In this document: positions 1 through 11,251 of the stretch, in pieces
How the letters are laid out: each line of letters begins with the position of its first letter
Position numbering within the stretch: the stretch's first letter is position 1
From: Bugula neritina
Taxonomy: Eukaryota > Bryozoa > Gymnolaemata > Cheilostomatida > Bugulidae
Direction of reading: 5' to 3'
Assembly: GCA_964035545.1 (NCBI GenBank)
Contig: OZ037765.1
Span: 24,608,504-24,672,503, forward strand
Length of the DNA stretch: 64,000 nt
The notes under the pieces: model-generated
Told to the model about the DNA's origin: nothing
What the model saw: the letters and a program-made list of their open reading frames with translations, nothing else
Database searches by the model: none
Program-made: the position numbers and the translations under genes

Positions 1-385
1 TTGGTAGCCGGCTATGTTCCATCCTGTGCACATGGCCTAGCCATCTCAAGTTCTTTTCTATAAGGATGTCGGCCATGCTTGGCAAATTGGCACGTCTTAA
101 TATTTCTTCATTCGTAACTTTGTCATACCATTTTACAGCCATTATGTCTCTCAGTTGCCTCATCATGAAAGCGCTTAGCTTCTTCACCTGTGTCCTGTAT
201 ATTGTCCATGTTTCTGCTCCATACAGCAGGCTTGAGAGCACCACCGCTCTGTAGACTTTACACTTTACCCTGATGGATACATGTCTGTTGTTCCAGAGTC
301 TCTGCTGTAGCTTACCGTAAGCCGCACTTGCTTTGCCTAGTCTGTTCCGTAGCTCTTTATCTATTTTTGCCGTACAGGAAACAAT
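1..385 (-). mobile_element. Non-LTR retrotransposon (LINE) fragment, C-terminal end of reverse-transcriptase ORF
   Basis: Read on the minus strand, one open frame of about 125 codons runs to the window edge. It shows the hallmark end of a LINE reverse transcriptase: the SLLYGAETWTIYRTQ block, then KLSAFMMRQLR, then VTNEEILRRANLPS and LRWLGHVHRME. These are the thumb and post-thumb motifs widespread in invertebrate non-LTR elements. Homology stops near 385, where degenerate trinucleotide repeat begins. The element therefore looks 5'-truncated, and its 3' end lies outside the window to the left. The frame is intact over the visible part, which suggests a fairly recent insertion. The clade (RTE, CR1, Jockey and so on) cannot be settled from this piece. 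Confidence 0.85.
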
Positions 386-960
386 GCTATTACTAATACT
401 AATAGTAATACTAATAGTAATACTAATGCCAATGGTAATTGATAATGATCATAATTATTTGTTAAATTTATCAACATTAGTTATTAGACTTCATTATTAG
501 TTATTTACTTATTATTTATTACTATTAGTATTACAGTGAGTATTAATTGGTATTCTAATTCGGTATTTCAGTTTGTAGTACTAATACAGTGGTACTGTTT
601 GTGTTGCCAACAGCAACTGTCTCTGACTCTCTCAGTTTAAGTCACACTCACTGTTACTGTTAGTGTTACACTTGGTGCTTACAGTGTTAGTGAGTCTCAT
701 TATGGTTCTGGCAGTCAGAATCTCATGATCCTGGACATACTTATAAATTATAATTATACTTCGTTACAGTGATACTCATACTGAGTCTGATGATCATACT
801 TATACTGATTCTCCTGATGATAGTCACAGTAATATTCATACTCATTATGATTAAGTGATTATTATTATGAGTATGCTTCATAGTCGTACTCAACCTGATA
901 CTTGATAGGCGTGTTCATAATCCTAATGATGGTCATCACTATGACTATGAGCCATCAAAT
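375..960. repeat. Degenerate strand-symmetric trinucleotide repeat patch, 5' of PIGL
   Basis: This is a quasi-repetitive stretch made of short words such as TACTAATAG, TAATAC, CATACTGA and AGTGATAG, without a fixed period. Words and their reverse complements (ACT/AGT, CAT/ATG, GAT/ATC) are mixed, so both strands look alike. It contains no credible coding sequence. It lies between the LINE fragment and PIGL and resembles the patches near 13.6, 22.7, 34-38 and 49.6-52.1 kb. Confidence 0.7.
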
Positions 961-1313
961 ATTAGCTCTCAGTTTCAATCTTTCCTCAAAATTGGCTTAT
1001 TAAAGTACTAATAGTAATATTTGTGCAACTACCTAAATATCTCCTAGAAAACTTTAAGGAATAGTCTTGCCTTTATCCAACAGTCAAACTGTCAGATTGT
1101 TCCAGGTAGTTAGGTCAAAAAAATGAACTTTTAGGTGGGCACAACTCTTAATAATAAATTGAGAATCATAGATATAGGAAAAATGTCTGTTGGCTAATTT
1201 GAAAATTTAGATGGATTTGCAAACTATGTTACTGATATTATTTGTTTACTAACATTACAAATAATTAGCGGTTATATTTGAAGACAGAAAATTTTGTTGT
1301 TGACAGGGTCATA

Positions 1314-1319
1314 ATGTGA
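1314..1319 (+). promoter_or_regulatory. Minimal start-stop upstream ORF before PIGL
   Basis: An ATG immediately followed by TGA (ATGTGA) ends 10 bases before the PIGL start codon. A possible 3' splice site (TTGACAG, ending at 1306) lies just upstream, so this would be in the 5' UTR of a spliced leader exon. Start-stop elements of this kind are known to slow initiation downstream. Use of this one is inferred. Confidence 0.3.
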
Positions 1320-1329
1320 AGCAAATCAC

Positions 1330-2049
1330 ATGGAGACAGTCAGCTTGCTGATCATCTTTGGTGGATTGCTGGCTCTACTGATAGTATTTTTTATATCTAG
1401 CAAGCTTCAGCCAGTCGGCTCCATTACCCAACACAAGTCTGTGGTAATTGTAACAGCTCACCCTGACGATGAGTGTATGTTCTTCGGACCTACAATAGTC
1501 AATCTTATACATCAGAATATTGAAGTTCATGTCCTTTGTTTGTCAACAGGAAACTTTTATGGAGAAGGAAAAACACGAGTCAAAGAACTTTATGCTAGTT
1601 GTAAAGCCTTAGGTGTAGATACTAACAAATGTAGCACAATTGATGATACTAGTCTAGCTGATGGAGACACTATATGGAGCAAAACTCAAATACAGTATTA
1701 TGTAGCTGAATACGTTCAATCTCATAATATCTCAGCAGTGGTAACATTTGATGAAGGGGGTGTAAGTGGTCACCCCAACCATATAAGTATTCCAGTGGCT
1801 TTAAGTAATAGTCTTCCAAATTTGACTTTATATAAGCTCACATCTGTCAATATATTCAGAAAATACATTTCGATTTTTGATATAATAATTGCACTTATCT
1901 TAGGAGAGGAGATATGTTGGCCACCTTGGCAGTTATTGACAGCTCCATTTGTAGCAATGGCCAAACATAAAAGCCAGCTCATGTGGTTTAGATATTTGTA
2001 TATGATATTTTCTAGGTACATGATATTTAATACTTTCCAACAGTTTTAG
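1330..2049 (+). CDS. PIGL: N-acetylglucosaminyl-phosphatidylinositol de-N-acetylase (PIG-L)
   Basis: The product removes the acetyl group from GlcNAc-PI on the cytoplasmic face of the ER, the second step of GPI-anchor synthesis. The protein has 239 residues (human about 252). An N-terminal membrane anchor (about residues 4-23) is followed by the LmbE-type catalytic domain. The metal-binding AHPDDE motif is at about residues 43-48, followed by STGNFYGEGKTRVKEL and VVTFDEGGVSGHPNH, which supplies the second histidine cluster. The start chosen is the first ATG that gives the membrane anchor. The whole CDS is in one exon, although vertebrate PIGL is split; it may be an intronless gene or a retrocopy that replaced the parent. 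A TTGACAG acceptor-like site upstream could end a 5' UTR intron. AATAAA lies at 2243-2248. Confidence 0.93.
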   Translation: METVSLLIIFGGLLALLIVFFISSKLQPVGSITQHKSVVIVTAHPDDECMFFGPTIVNLIHQNIEVHVLCLSTGNFYGEGKTRVKELYASCKALGVDTNKCSTIDDTSLADGDTIWSKTQIQYYVAEYVQSHNISAVVTFDEGGVSGHPNHISIPVALSNSLPNLTLYKLTSVNIFRKYISIFDIIIALILGEEICWPPWQLLTAPFVAMAKHKSQLMWFRYLYMIFSRYMIFNTFQQF

Positions 2050-2242
2050 CTAAAGTAATACTTTGCAGCAGTTGGGTCTACAGTATTGTTGAGACATGTA
2101 TTCTAAATAATTAACATAATCCAATTGTTTTGTGTAGTATTTTTGTTGTTTTTTATATCGTTTAATTCTTGTGTGTATGAAACTTTACTAGATTTTATCA
2201 TTTATCTGCTCTTGGCATTAAATGCTATAACAGATTTGCATT

Positions 2243-2248
2243 AATAAA
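2243..2248 (+). terminator. Poly(A) signal AATAAA of PIGL
   Basis: A canonical AATAAA lies about 195 bases after the PIGL stop and about 240 bases before the first tetraspanin exon, giving a short intergenic space between two same-strand genes. Confidence 0.5.
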
Positions 2249-2488
2249 TAATTCATCAAGTATTGAATGTAATGTTATTGGTTGCTAATGTGCCTCACAA
2301 TTCTATTGTAATCCTTATAATAGAATATTGTTGAAGTGTTGTTTTATAGGCATTGTGTACAGCACAATTGTCCTAAGACCTCAATTATAAGTTATAATAA
2401 TATTTTCTAAGTGGCAGCTGTGTGCCTAATAAACACTCGTAAGAAGTTAGGTAATCCTGTTGCATGGCTGTAGACCTCAACTTCAATC

Positions 2489-5400
2489 ATGGTGATGCAA
2501 GGGCTGATGAAGATATTTTTATTCATTTTTAATGTTGTCTTTGTTGTAAGTATAGCATATGTGATTCAATCGGTATGATTTAGATAACTGGAGTTATTTC
2601 CTGTGTTGTTACCGCCAGGAAATTGATTATCTTTTTTGGAATGTTTCTTTTAGCTCTCTTTAAATTTGTCTGATAATATATATACAATAATTTCTAATTA
2701 ATTTGGACATTTATGGTGTAACAAGTTAGAACAAGAATGTAAAACTGGTTCAGGTATTCAAAACTTCAAACTAGTTTAAAAATAAAAGTATGCTATACTA
2801 TATTAAATAAATAGTTAAAATTTACTTGATGTACTTTGGTGAGTTCCATTCTTTATTCAAAAGTACGTTATGTCGCTCAACAATCTTTCTAGGTCTAACA
2901 TTAGTTATATACTACACTGCACAATGACTTTCTTATAAAGTTTATAAATTATAGAGAGTATGTTGATATCCTAGAATTGGTTGTGGGGTCTCTTCAGATG
3001 TGGGTGATTATGGAGAGATTGAGAAAGCCTGTGTTCTAGGTTAGAAATATAGCAATAAAGTTGCAGTTCTAGTGGGACCTTCAACCTGCTGTAAAATCAT
3101 AATTTTTTACAAAGAAAATTGAAGAACTTGGGCTCTTGAAGTTTTTCCACTGCTGCACCTAATTGTCTCTGCAGCTGTGAGTAGTCCATGGGCATGTAAG
3201 TAAAAATATAATATTGTTATGAACTATTACTTAGATAATCGGGGTGACAACTCTAGCTATTGGCATATGGGTTAAAGTGGATAAAAAGCATCTGTTGGAG
3301 TTAACCAAAAATGTCAGTGGCACAGATCTCAATGAAACCGACGTTCCATCACTGTTGGACAATGTTGTGACAGCGCTCATAGTTATAGGAGCATTTCTTT
3401 TTGGTTTGTCATTTTTCGGTTGCTGCGGAACACTGAACAATAAAAATAAGCTAGGGAAACTATTTCTCAAACTAGTAAGTATAAATTTTCATAAATAGGC
3501 AATAGCGTATGCTAACATGGCTTTGTGGCTGTTATGTTTAAACAATCTTTAGAGTATTCCCTGAATAATATCTGTAAGAATAATGTTTCAACTTTCAGTA
3601 AGCACTGCTCAAGTTAGTTTTTTATTTGTCCAACTTTGATTTAAATCATTTAAAAGGTTTAACATAGATTTAAATTTATGCATCCCACTACAAATTTATG
3701 GTTTGCAGTAAACCAAAATTCTTGGCAGCACCAGAACGTCCAAACCAAAAGTTGTTTTCTAATTATTCAAGGAATATTTTATTACAATCTCACTATAGGC
3801 CTATATAAAAATCTGTACATACTGTGAAGCAGTGCAGCTTCTCTTTGTTACTTCTAACCAACCTGCTATAAGGTTTTATTGAGACTTCTTGAAAAGTGAA
3901 CTATATTTTTTCTGTTATTATCCAAAATTGAGATCAAGTTGAACAAAACGGTTGAAAATTGCTGTCTACATCATAAATTAGCAAGTATTTATTAACTTTT
4001 AAATTTATAGTGGGTGCTATAAATATACGGATGCAATAAAATATTATAGTGTTTATTGTCCAATCACATAAATACGTGCTTTCTATAGTAATGCAGCATT
4101 CTATAGCAATTCATTATTTATATAGGCTATACACATTGAATGCTAGGTGTTTTGTAATATAAATTATAAGATCTCACCAAGGAATACCGTGTTGAATAAA
4201 TATGAAAGAAAACAAATTGTTTCACACCTTCACAAAAATATTGTGTAAAGTTTTAACCTCCTGAGTTGTTTTAGCAAAAAGCTAACTTTTGTTATATAAG
4301 AAAATTATGCTTTTCAGCAAATACTATTCTAGACAATTTAAAATGTGGTATTTGGAACTGTTTGCTCTAATTTGGGCTTTCTAATTCATGTCAAATTGTA
4401 TTTTTTTATATATAACAAGTTCTTTCAGCGTGGAATAAAAGTTATAGCAATTAATATCTATGCTTTGCTTGTTCAAAAATTTTGCTAAGTAAGATATTGC
4501 AGAATTATCTGAAGCTTCTCCAAATATTATTGTGGTTTACAATTTATTGCCATGAGATTGCAGACTTTTCTCGTTAGAAACAATATTGTGCTTGACTTTA
4601 GTGTACATTGTATATTTGAATGGATGTATGCAGAACTAACATTCTAATGCTTATATGTGACATATAGTTAATAGATCTTATATTCTAAATATTTGTATTA
4701 GGACTACAATTGACATATTCCTCTGTTTGTGAAATATTTCTAATAACATATTATATTATATTGAAAAGAATTTCTGCAATACGATGGTTCATTGCTGCAT
4801 GGGTGATGCAGTTGTAGGGAACACTGTTGTAGCATGCATATGTTTTATTTTGTAGCTTATTATACAAGCATATTGTATATTTCTACTGCATCATGAATTA
4901 TATATTAACTATAATTAATACATATCTTTCAATAACTCCTTCAGGTAATGTTTTCCTTGAATTTGAGAGCATCTTTTGGCTGTCGTTGCAAGAAACCTTT
5001 ATTATAAAACACTGTAAATTGTAGTACATAGTAAAAAAGTATAGTGCTATATAAACTTTATTTTTTGTTTATGTTTTAGTACTCCACGGTGGTTTTAATA
5101 TTGCTCATTTGTGAATTGGCTGGATTAACAGTTGCCTGGTTTTTCTTTGATAAACTAGACAATAAAATGATATTTTATTTGGACAATTCATTGAAAAATG
5201 TGTATAATGGAACCTTTGTACCTGGAGCTGATGATGTAGGATTTACCTACTCCTCTAGAGGGAGTGCCATTACTCTGGCTTGGGATATAGTTCAATTGCA
5301 GGTAATTGTTTTATTATAAAGCCAAGAAACAGGAATAAAAGTTTGAAATATTATCACTGACTAGTATTATTATGGTGAAACTCATTAGTTGTGATATTTT

Positions 5401-6342
5401 ATAAAGGAATTTGGTTTATATAATCAAGCTATATATTTTTGCTGTTGTCCAAGTGTGCAATGTACACACGCGAACACACACACACGCACACACACGCACA
5501 CACACGCACGCACACACACACACACAATAGTAACAGTTACACTGTACAATTGTTCACGCAGTACGACTGCTGTGGGAGAGCAGGTGGAGCAGACTATTCA
5601 AATGAGACTCTGCTGTGGCACTCATACAGAGATGTTCAACTGTCCTCTGGTGAAGTCAAAACTTTGGTTATTCCTCCAACTTGCTGCATTGTTGAAGGAG
5701 GCTCAAAGCAACTGATTTCTGATTTTAAAAAGACTGAAGACAGTACTGCCTCTGTGTTTACACTGGAAACCCCTGAATGCCCATACTCCTTGCCTGAGCC
5801 AGATTTTGATGTAAGAATTTTACTAATCTCTCAGCAGCTACATCATTTTATTTTCTGTTAAAACATTATTATAATTAGATCTAAAGGTCTGCAAAATATT
5901 CGCATTCAATGAGCAAATAGTGATGAATGTTTGTTTATAATTATGCACTGAGCCAACATTGAAAGATGAACAAAATTATTATTGTTCTGCTTTGTACAGG
6001 GTTGTTATGAAGAAATAAAAGACGCCATTAAGGACAACAGTGTTATTTTTATTGCTATTGGAAGTGCAACGTTGGGTGTTCAGGTAAAAGCTTGTAATGT
6101 ATATTACTTGTTAATTTTGCTCCCAGTTGACTAAATAGTTTATAACACTATAGACGTTAACTATAGTTTCCTAGCCTTTTAATGCTTTCTCTGATCACTT
6201 GCTTACCATGCAAAAACTGAACCAAGTCAATTTATTGTTGCAGCTTCTTTGTGTGCTCTTTTCCTTTTGCTTGGCCAAGAAAGATGACAGTCTAGTAGAC
6301 CAAACAGAAGTCTTGGAATTAGATGAAAAAACTTTAGATTAA
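2489..6342 (+). CDS. Tetraspanin (four-transmembrane, CCG-containing)
   Basis: Six exons joined in phase 0 give 316 residues: 2489-2545, 3235-3474, 5080-5301, 5562-5810, 6000-6083 and 6244-6342. TM1 is split across exons 1 and 2 (FLFIFNVVFV joined to IIGVTTLAIGIW). A small extracellular loop with N-glycosylation sequons follows, then TM2 (ALIVIGAFLFGLSFFGCCG) and TM3 (STVVLILLICELAGLTVAWF). The large loop carries the diagnostic YDCCG, then PPTCC, ECPY and GCYEE, which makes six cysteines. TM4 is split over the last two exons, with a short cytoplasmic tail. Tetraspanins organise membrane microdomains with integrins and other partners; the subfamily is not assigned. The first exon is short and rests on phase and TM continuity, so it is a little less certain. 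AATAAA is at 6589-6594. Confidence 0.92.
5463..5526 (+). repeat. (CA)n/(CACACG)n microsatellite beside a 3' splice site
   Basis: This is an alternating purine-pyrimidine tract of CA with scattered CG dinucleotides. It lies in tetraspanin intron 3 and ends only about 35 bases before exon 4, where the branch point and polypyrimidine tract would normally be. Two overlapping reading frames through it encode artefactual HTHTH runs. Confidence 0.9.
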
Positions 6343-6588
6343 AAACAGTCAGCTTATATTACAAAGTGAATACATAGATATAATTTTAATAACAGGTCAA
6401 CTAATTTTTACAATTTTATCTTTGTATTTTGAATTTATTCCATGAACATAATATTATTATATTGATAAAACAAGCTATTATTTACTCATTGCATATTTAT
6501 ATTCATGTAGTAAGTCAAGAAAAGAATTTTAGCCAAGTTGATATTAAAAGATTATAAGTGAACATATGTTTTTATATGATCATGTGTG

Positions 6589-6594
6589 AATAAA
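6589..6594 (+). terminator. Poly(A) signal AATAAA of the tetraspanin gene
   Basis: AATAAA lies about 250 bases after the stop codon. It is the first canonical signal downstream. Confidence 0.5.
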
Positions 6595-7523
6595 AATATT
6601 TACATTCAAACACAAGTGCATTTACTGCTTCTAAACCATAATAATGTGGAGTTGAACAATTATGTTTGTAAAATCATCAATGCCATAAAATATAACAAAG
6701 CTATACTTATACAAATGTTAGGTCTAATGCCTAACTAGATTTGATTATCAAAATGTGATTTGTTAAAGAATTATTTTACCATCGATATTCAAAATGTATA
6801 GAGCTGTGAAATGTTTTTATGAAGCAAAAAATCAAACTACATATAAAAAGCAACTAACTTTAGACTCAGCTCAAAAGTAAATTCAATATCCGATTGCTTT
6901 TGGTGAAACTGCATTTCAGAAAAATAAAATCTTAAAGTAGTTTGTAGTTTGACTTTTCCACATATGTTAATGGATAGTAGAAAATTATGTAATGAATAAT
7001 GCTATGGCAACATTTGATATATAGAATATTTTTTTCACAAATGAAAAGCAGATAGAATTAAAATCTTGCTTAAAATATTTATTTATATAATTATGATAAT
7101 GAAAAACCATAACAAGAAATTATCATACATGTTTGTAAAAATAAAAAACACAATACATGAGATTCCTTCTCAAAGATGATGTTTGAGCGAAATTTGTATG
7201 ATAAAATACAATAAATTCAAATCTTTTAGAGACATGATTTCAAAAATCATTTTGAATAACTTTGATGACAGATAATTTAATCAACTACATTTTCTAGTCT
7301 TATTTTTAGTGACTGAATTGAAGAGAGATTTCAGTAAGCAACAGCTGCATAAAGGGAACAAAATAATTATTAAAATGTGTATACGATGAAAAGTTTTCAA
7401 GAGTATAATAACAAAGGGGATAGAGATTCAAAATGCACATGCCAAACAAGAATAAAAATGCACAACACGATATAATTTTACAAGAATAAGTAGCCACAAA
7501 TCACACCAATAAGTATTGTAGAA
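6595..7523. other. AT-rich convergent intergenic region
   Basis: This lies between the 3' ends of the tetraspanin (+) and BCAT (-) genes. No coding sequence or structured repeat was seen. It should contain the BCAT 3' UTR; the nearest minus-strand AATAAA (read as TTTATT) is at 7078-7083. Confidence 0.5.
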
Positions 7524-10500
7524 TTATGCATCGCACACAATCTCAGCCCAGGAGCTAGCTTGACGCCCATACTACAAGAGATTATATTGATTCGTTTGAG
7601 CATATACATAAAACACTCATGATAAATCATCAGTTTACACACGGCATTATATCACATATCACAATATTATACTATTTATAGAGTCTACATTTTTATCATG
7701 AAGTCAGGAGATAATGTCTCTTAGACGATTAAAAGTCAAAATCTATATTTTTATAATGAGTCTTAACCAGAAAATTGTAGCTAGAGAAAAAAATTCTTTG
7801 ATTAGAAAGAAATTATCATAAGTATAATTCCACAAATTATATTAGTAATTTGGTTATCTGTTATTGAAAGTGTGGTGGAAAATGCCAATATTAACTCTTG
7901 TTGGCTTGGACATGGTTTGTTGCTGGTTAGCATAATTATACGTTGACAGCTTGTGGTATGAATCGTAGGAAGATGATTATAATGTTTGAGCACTTATTTC
8001 AGCTGCAGTGTAAGGGGGGGGGGGGGTATCATAATGACACAGTGATCATTCAAAAGATAAATAATGACTGATCAACACCCTGAAGTAAATAATTTAATCT
8101 CTAGCAAAATAGATAAATACTTACGTAAATATCGTTAAGTATTTTGTAAAACTTTAAAAATAGAGGATCTGCTGAGTGCGCTGGAGCAGACAAATCCAAC
8201 TTTGGAATAGGAGGCAGGAGTAGTTCTTCACCCTTGTAGAATATCTTCTCTACAGGGCAGACCACACATGCTGTGCCAGCTCCAAAGCATTCCATCAACT
8301 GCAATGCAACAACTACTAGTAAAGAGTTTCCACATAGCACAGTTTAATAGACCAATTAGGACTAAACGGATTTGATGAGAAACGCTTTAATAGACCACAA
8401 TAAATACTACTTGTACTAGTTAATATATGTGCTTGTATACTCATAAAGGCAAGCATTAGCAAAATTTGCACTAACTATAGTCAAACACATTTGTACTGAG
8501 TAAACTAGACAAACAGGAAAATGTTTCAGTAACAAACTAACCCGGTTATCATTCAGTGCCTGCACTAACTCAGCCATAGTAATTGGGCGCTGAGAAACTT
8601 TAATATTGCCCATAGATTCAGCTAATTCCAACAGACTTCTTCGTACTACACCTGGCAGTATTGTACCCTGTGAAAGAGGTGGGGTGACTAATTCCGCTTC
8701 TGGAAAGTTAAACATATAAATTATTAGCAATGTTGAAAATATAAAACAGAAAGACTGGTTTCATAGATAAAACGTATCTTATAAATAGAAACTTTACTAA
8801 GTATAAAATCCATTATATAAGGCATATATACATACGGCCTTGAGAGTCTTTGAGATAGATGAACATGTTCATTGTACCGCACTCAGTAATGTAGTGCTCC
8901 TCCCCAAACAGCCATAGAACTTGCTGATAGCCTCTTGATACAGCCTCTTTTTGGATCATGACAGTTGGTCCATAATTCCTAACAATATCAATTGTGCCCA
9001 ACATTTTAGACATCTATTGCCTGAATTTGAAAATAAGTCTATTTTTGGAACAGGAGACAGTTGGGTAAGCCGCCAGAATTTCTACACCCTATATTGTATC
9101 TAATCAATTGAGTATTGGTAAATAAAAATCTAGCAGACTACAATGAAAAGCAGATTTTATAACCAAGTTTTTGACAGGTAATAAATTTACTCAATACTTA
9201 CGAACCAATCTTGCGGTTGCCACTACCACCTGGCCAAGCCCTCACATATTTGGGATCAGCAAGCAATGACACTGGTTTCATACCTGTAGGAAAATATGGA
9301 CCTACTGGGGAAGCTATGACATAAAGTAAAGCTTCAGCTGATTGGTCTACTCCAAGAGATGGCTGAAACAATGTCGACAAAAATAAAAGCAGTATGTTCC
9401 ATTTTATAGAGTAACATATTATCTATTTATTAGAGAGACGGAGATGTTTGATTAAACCAAATTAAACACAGTCATTGTTGCACAGACAGATTGCTATGAT
9501 AATGATGAGAGAATATGAGGAACTACAGGCACTGTCACTGCTTCAAGAAGGAAGATAAAACAAGATAGCTTTACAATGAGCTATCAACATGATTAACTAC
9601 TACAGCAGGTCCACTATAATAACAGGGTGTAGTATCTAAAATGAAGTTAAATTGAGCATACCAAAATATCTACAACTTCCTAATTCAAACTAAAATCATA
9701 GAACAAACTTTAACCAATGTAATGGCAAGGTTATATTGGGGCTTGGAGAGTTTAAAACATGACATATACAAATAAAGCTAATGAGCATGTGTTATGGCCA
9801 AACTGACAACAGCTATCACAGAGCTAAACTTTGAAATACAGTAACCAAAGTTATGGTCCACATTGACTTTCTGGTCTGACCCATACCTCAGTTCCAATCA
9901 TGGTAGGGCGAATATAGAGGGAGAACCCAGGTTGGTCAGGGACCCAATTCTTTTCAACTTCAACGAATCTGTGCAGACACAATCTCAGCTCTTCTATGTC
10001 AAAGGTAGGAAGAGCAATTCTAGCGGCAGAATCATGCATCCTCTGACAGTTATCAGTTGGCCGAAACATGCGAATCTTTTTATCATCTCCGCAGTATGCT
10101 TTTGTCCCTTCAAATAGCTATAAACCGGCACGATGCATTTAAATGACAGAATAATTACATCATACAGTGCAGCTACATTGCCACTGCCAGGACACTAACT
10201 TGGCAACAGTTTTCCAGACCAACTTGTTAATGGATACTTTATGCAAATCCAAGTCTGGTTTCATAAAGTGCTATATAATTATAACCCCATGCCACCTATA
10301 CTAATAAACACATTAATGTAGCTTTACAACATCCAAGTTACTTGTAGCTATAGGTTATTCAAACCAAAAAACCAGCTCAACCAACACATTTCCAGAAATG
10401 CACCAACAGATAAAAAGTTATAAATACACTAACTTCAAGAGCGTAATGAAGACATTTAGCTGCTGGATCAAGAGGCAGAGGATGGTAGGGGGAGATGGTA

Positions 10501-11251
10501 GGACTGCCCCACCCAGTCACATTATTCCATGGCACTTCCAAAATGTGATCAGTCATGACTTTACCAAACTTCAATGAATCATCATTTGGAGGTATCAGTT
10601 TGGGATATTTTGTACGGGACTCTTGAATGTCTACAAACTAGAATCATACAACAAATAATATGAATTTATCACAAAGACAGCAGTTTATAAAAAAACCTCT
10701 GTGGGTGAAATTACGGAAAAATATACTTCAATGAATAAATAACAACTTGGTTAAAAACAAATAGATGTATTTGTGAACTTGCAATTCTCTTACAAAATAC
10801 TGGCAGATGTACATATTTTTAGCAGAAAAAGTTGTCAGTTCTAAAAATAGAGCCAAACAGATTTTAACACAAAACATGAAATTGAAAAGTAGAGCTACTG
10901 GTTACATAAACACCACATTCTGTAGGTATCAGGATATTGCTTACCCTAAATGTCTCTTGATATGAACGATGAACAAGACCTCTCTTGACCAATAACCCGC
11001 ACTAAAATACACAGGTAGAAAAGGCATTAACAGGCAAAATGTAAATTCCTTCATACATATGCAGCTAATAAACATAACTTGTAAACAACTTGCTAAAGCA
11101 ATGTTGTCTGAGCTTTTTACAAGTTTGATTAAACTTTTTTCTCTACTTTAAAAGTTGAAATTATGAAGAAAACCTATAGAAGCTATCACATGAAAATTCT
11201 CACCACTGATGCAGAGTATCTTGATTTATGTAAGAGTGTGTGAAGTGCCAT
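7524..11251 (-). CDS. BCAT: Branched-chain amino acid aminotransferase, mitochondrial type
   Basis: The product is a fold-type IV PLP enzyme that transfers the amino group of Leu, Ile and Val to 2-oxoglutarate. Nine minus-strand exons give 407 residues (human BCAT2 392): 11251-11204, 11001-10945, 10637-10434, 10117-9887, 9362-9202, 8978-8836, 8699-8542, 8298-8125 and 7571-7524. Exons 1-2 encode an Arg/Lys/Ser-rich, acid-poor leader ([15 protein letters not shown]) that fits a mitochondrial transit peptide. Family blocks follow: [58 protein letters not shown] with the PLP lysine at about K231, [19 protein letters not shown] and [14 protein letters not shown] at 345-348 matches the redox-switch CXXC of mammalian BCATm. 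The last exon is tiny and ends [15 protein letters not shown], like the family C-terminus. All phases agree. Confidence 0.95.
8014..8026 (+). repeat. Poly(G) run of 13
   Basis: A pure G tract in the last intron of BCAT, which reads as C13 in the transcript. An 11-base poly(C) run occurs at 16400-16410. Both are isolated homopolymers in an AT-rich setting. Confidence 0.9.

Noticed and set aside
66-254. 62-codon plus-strand frame at the window start
   Set aside because: It is the antisense shadow of the LINE reverse transcriptase on the minus strand.
5439-5561. His/Thr-rich coding extension upstream of tetraspanin exon 4
   Set aside because: It is the translated microsatellite; the acceptor at 5560-5561 gives exact family continuity with exon 3.
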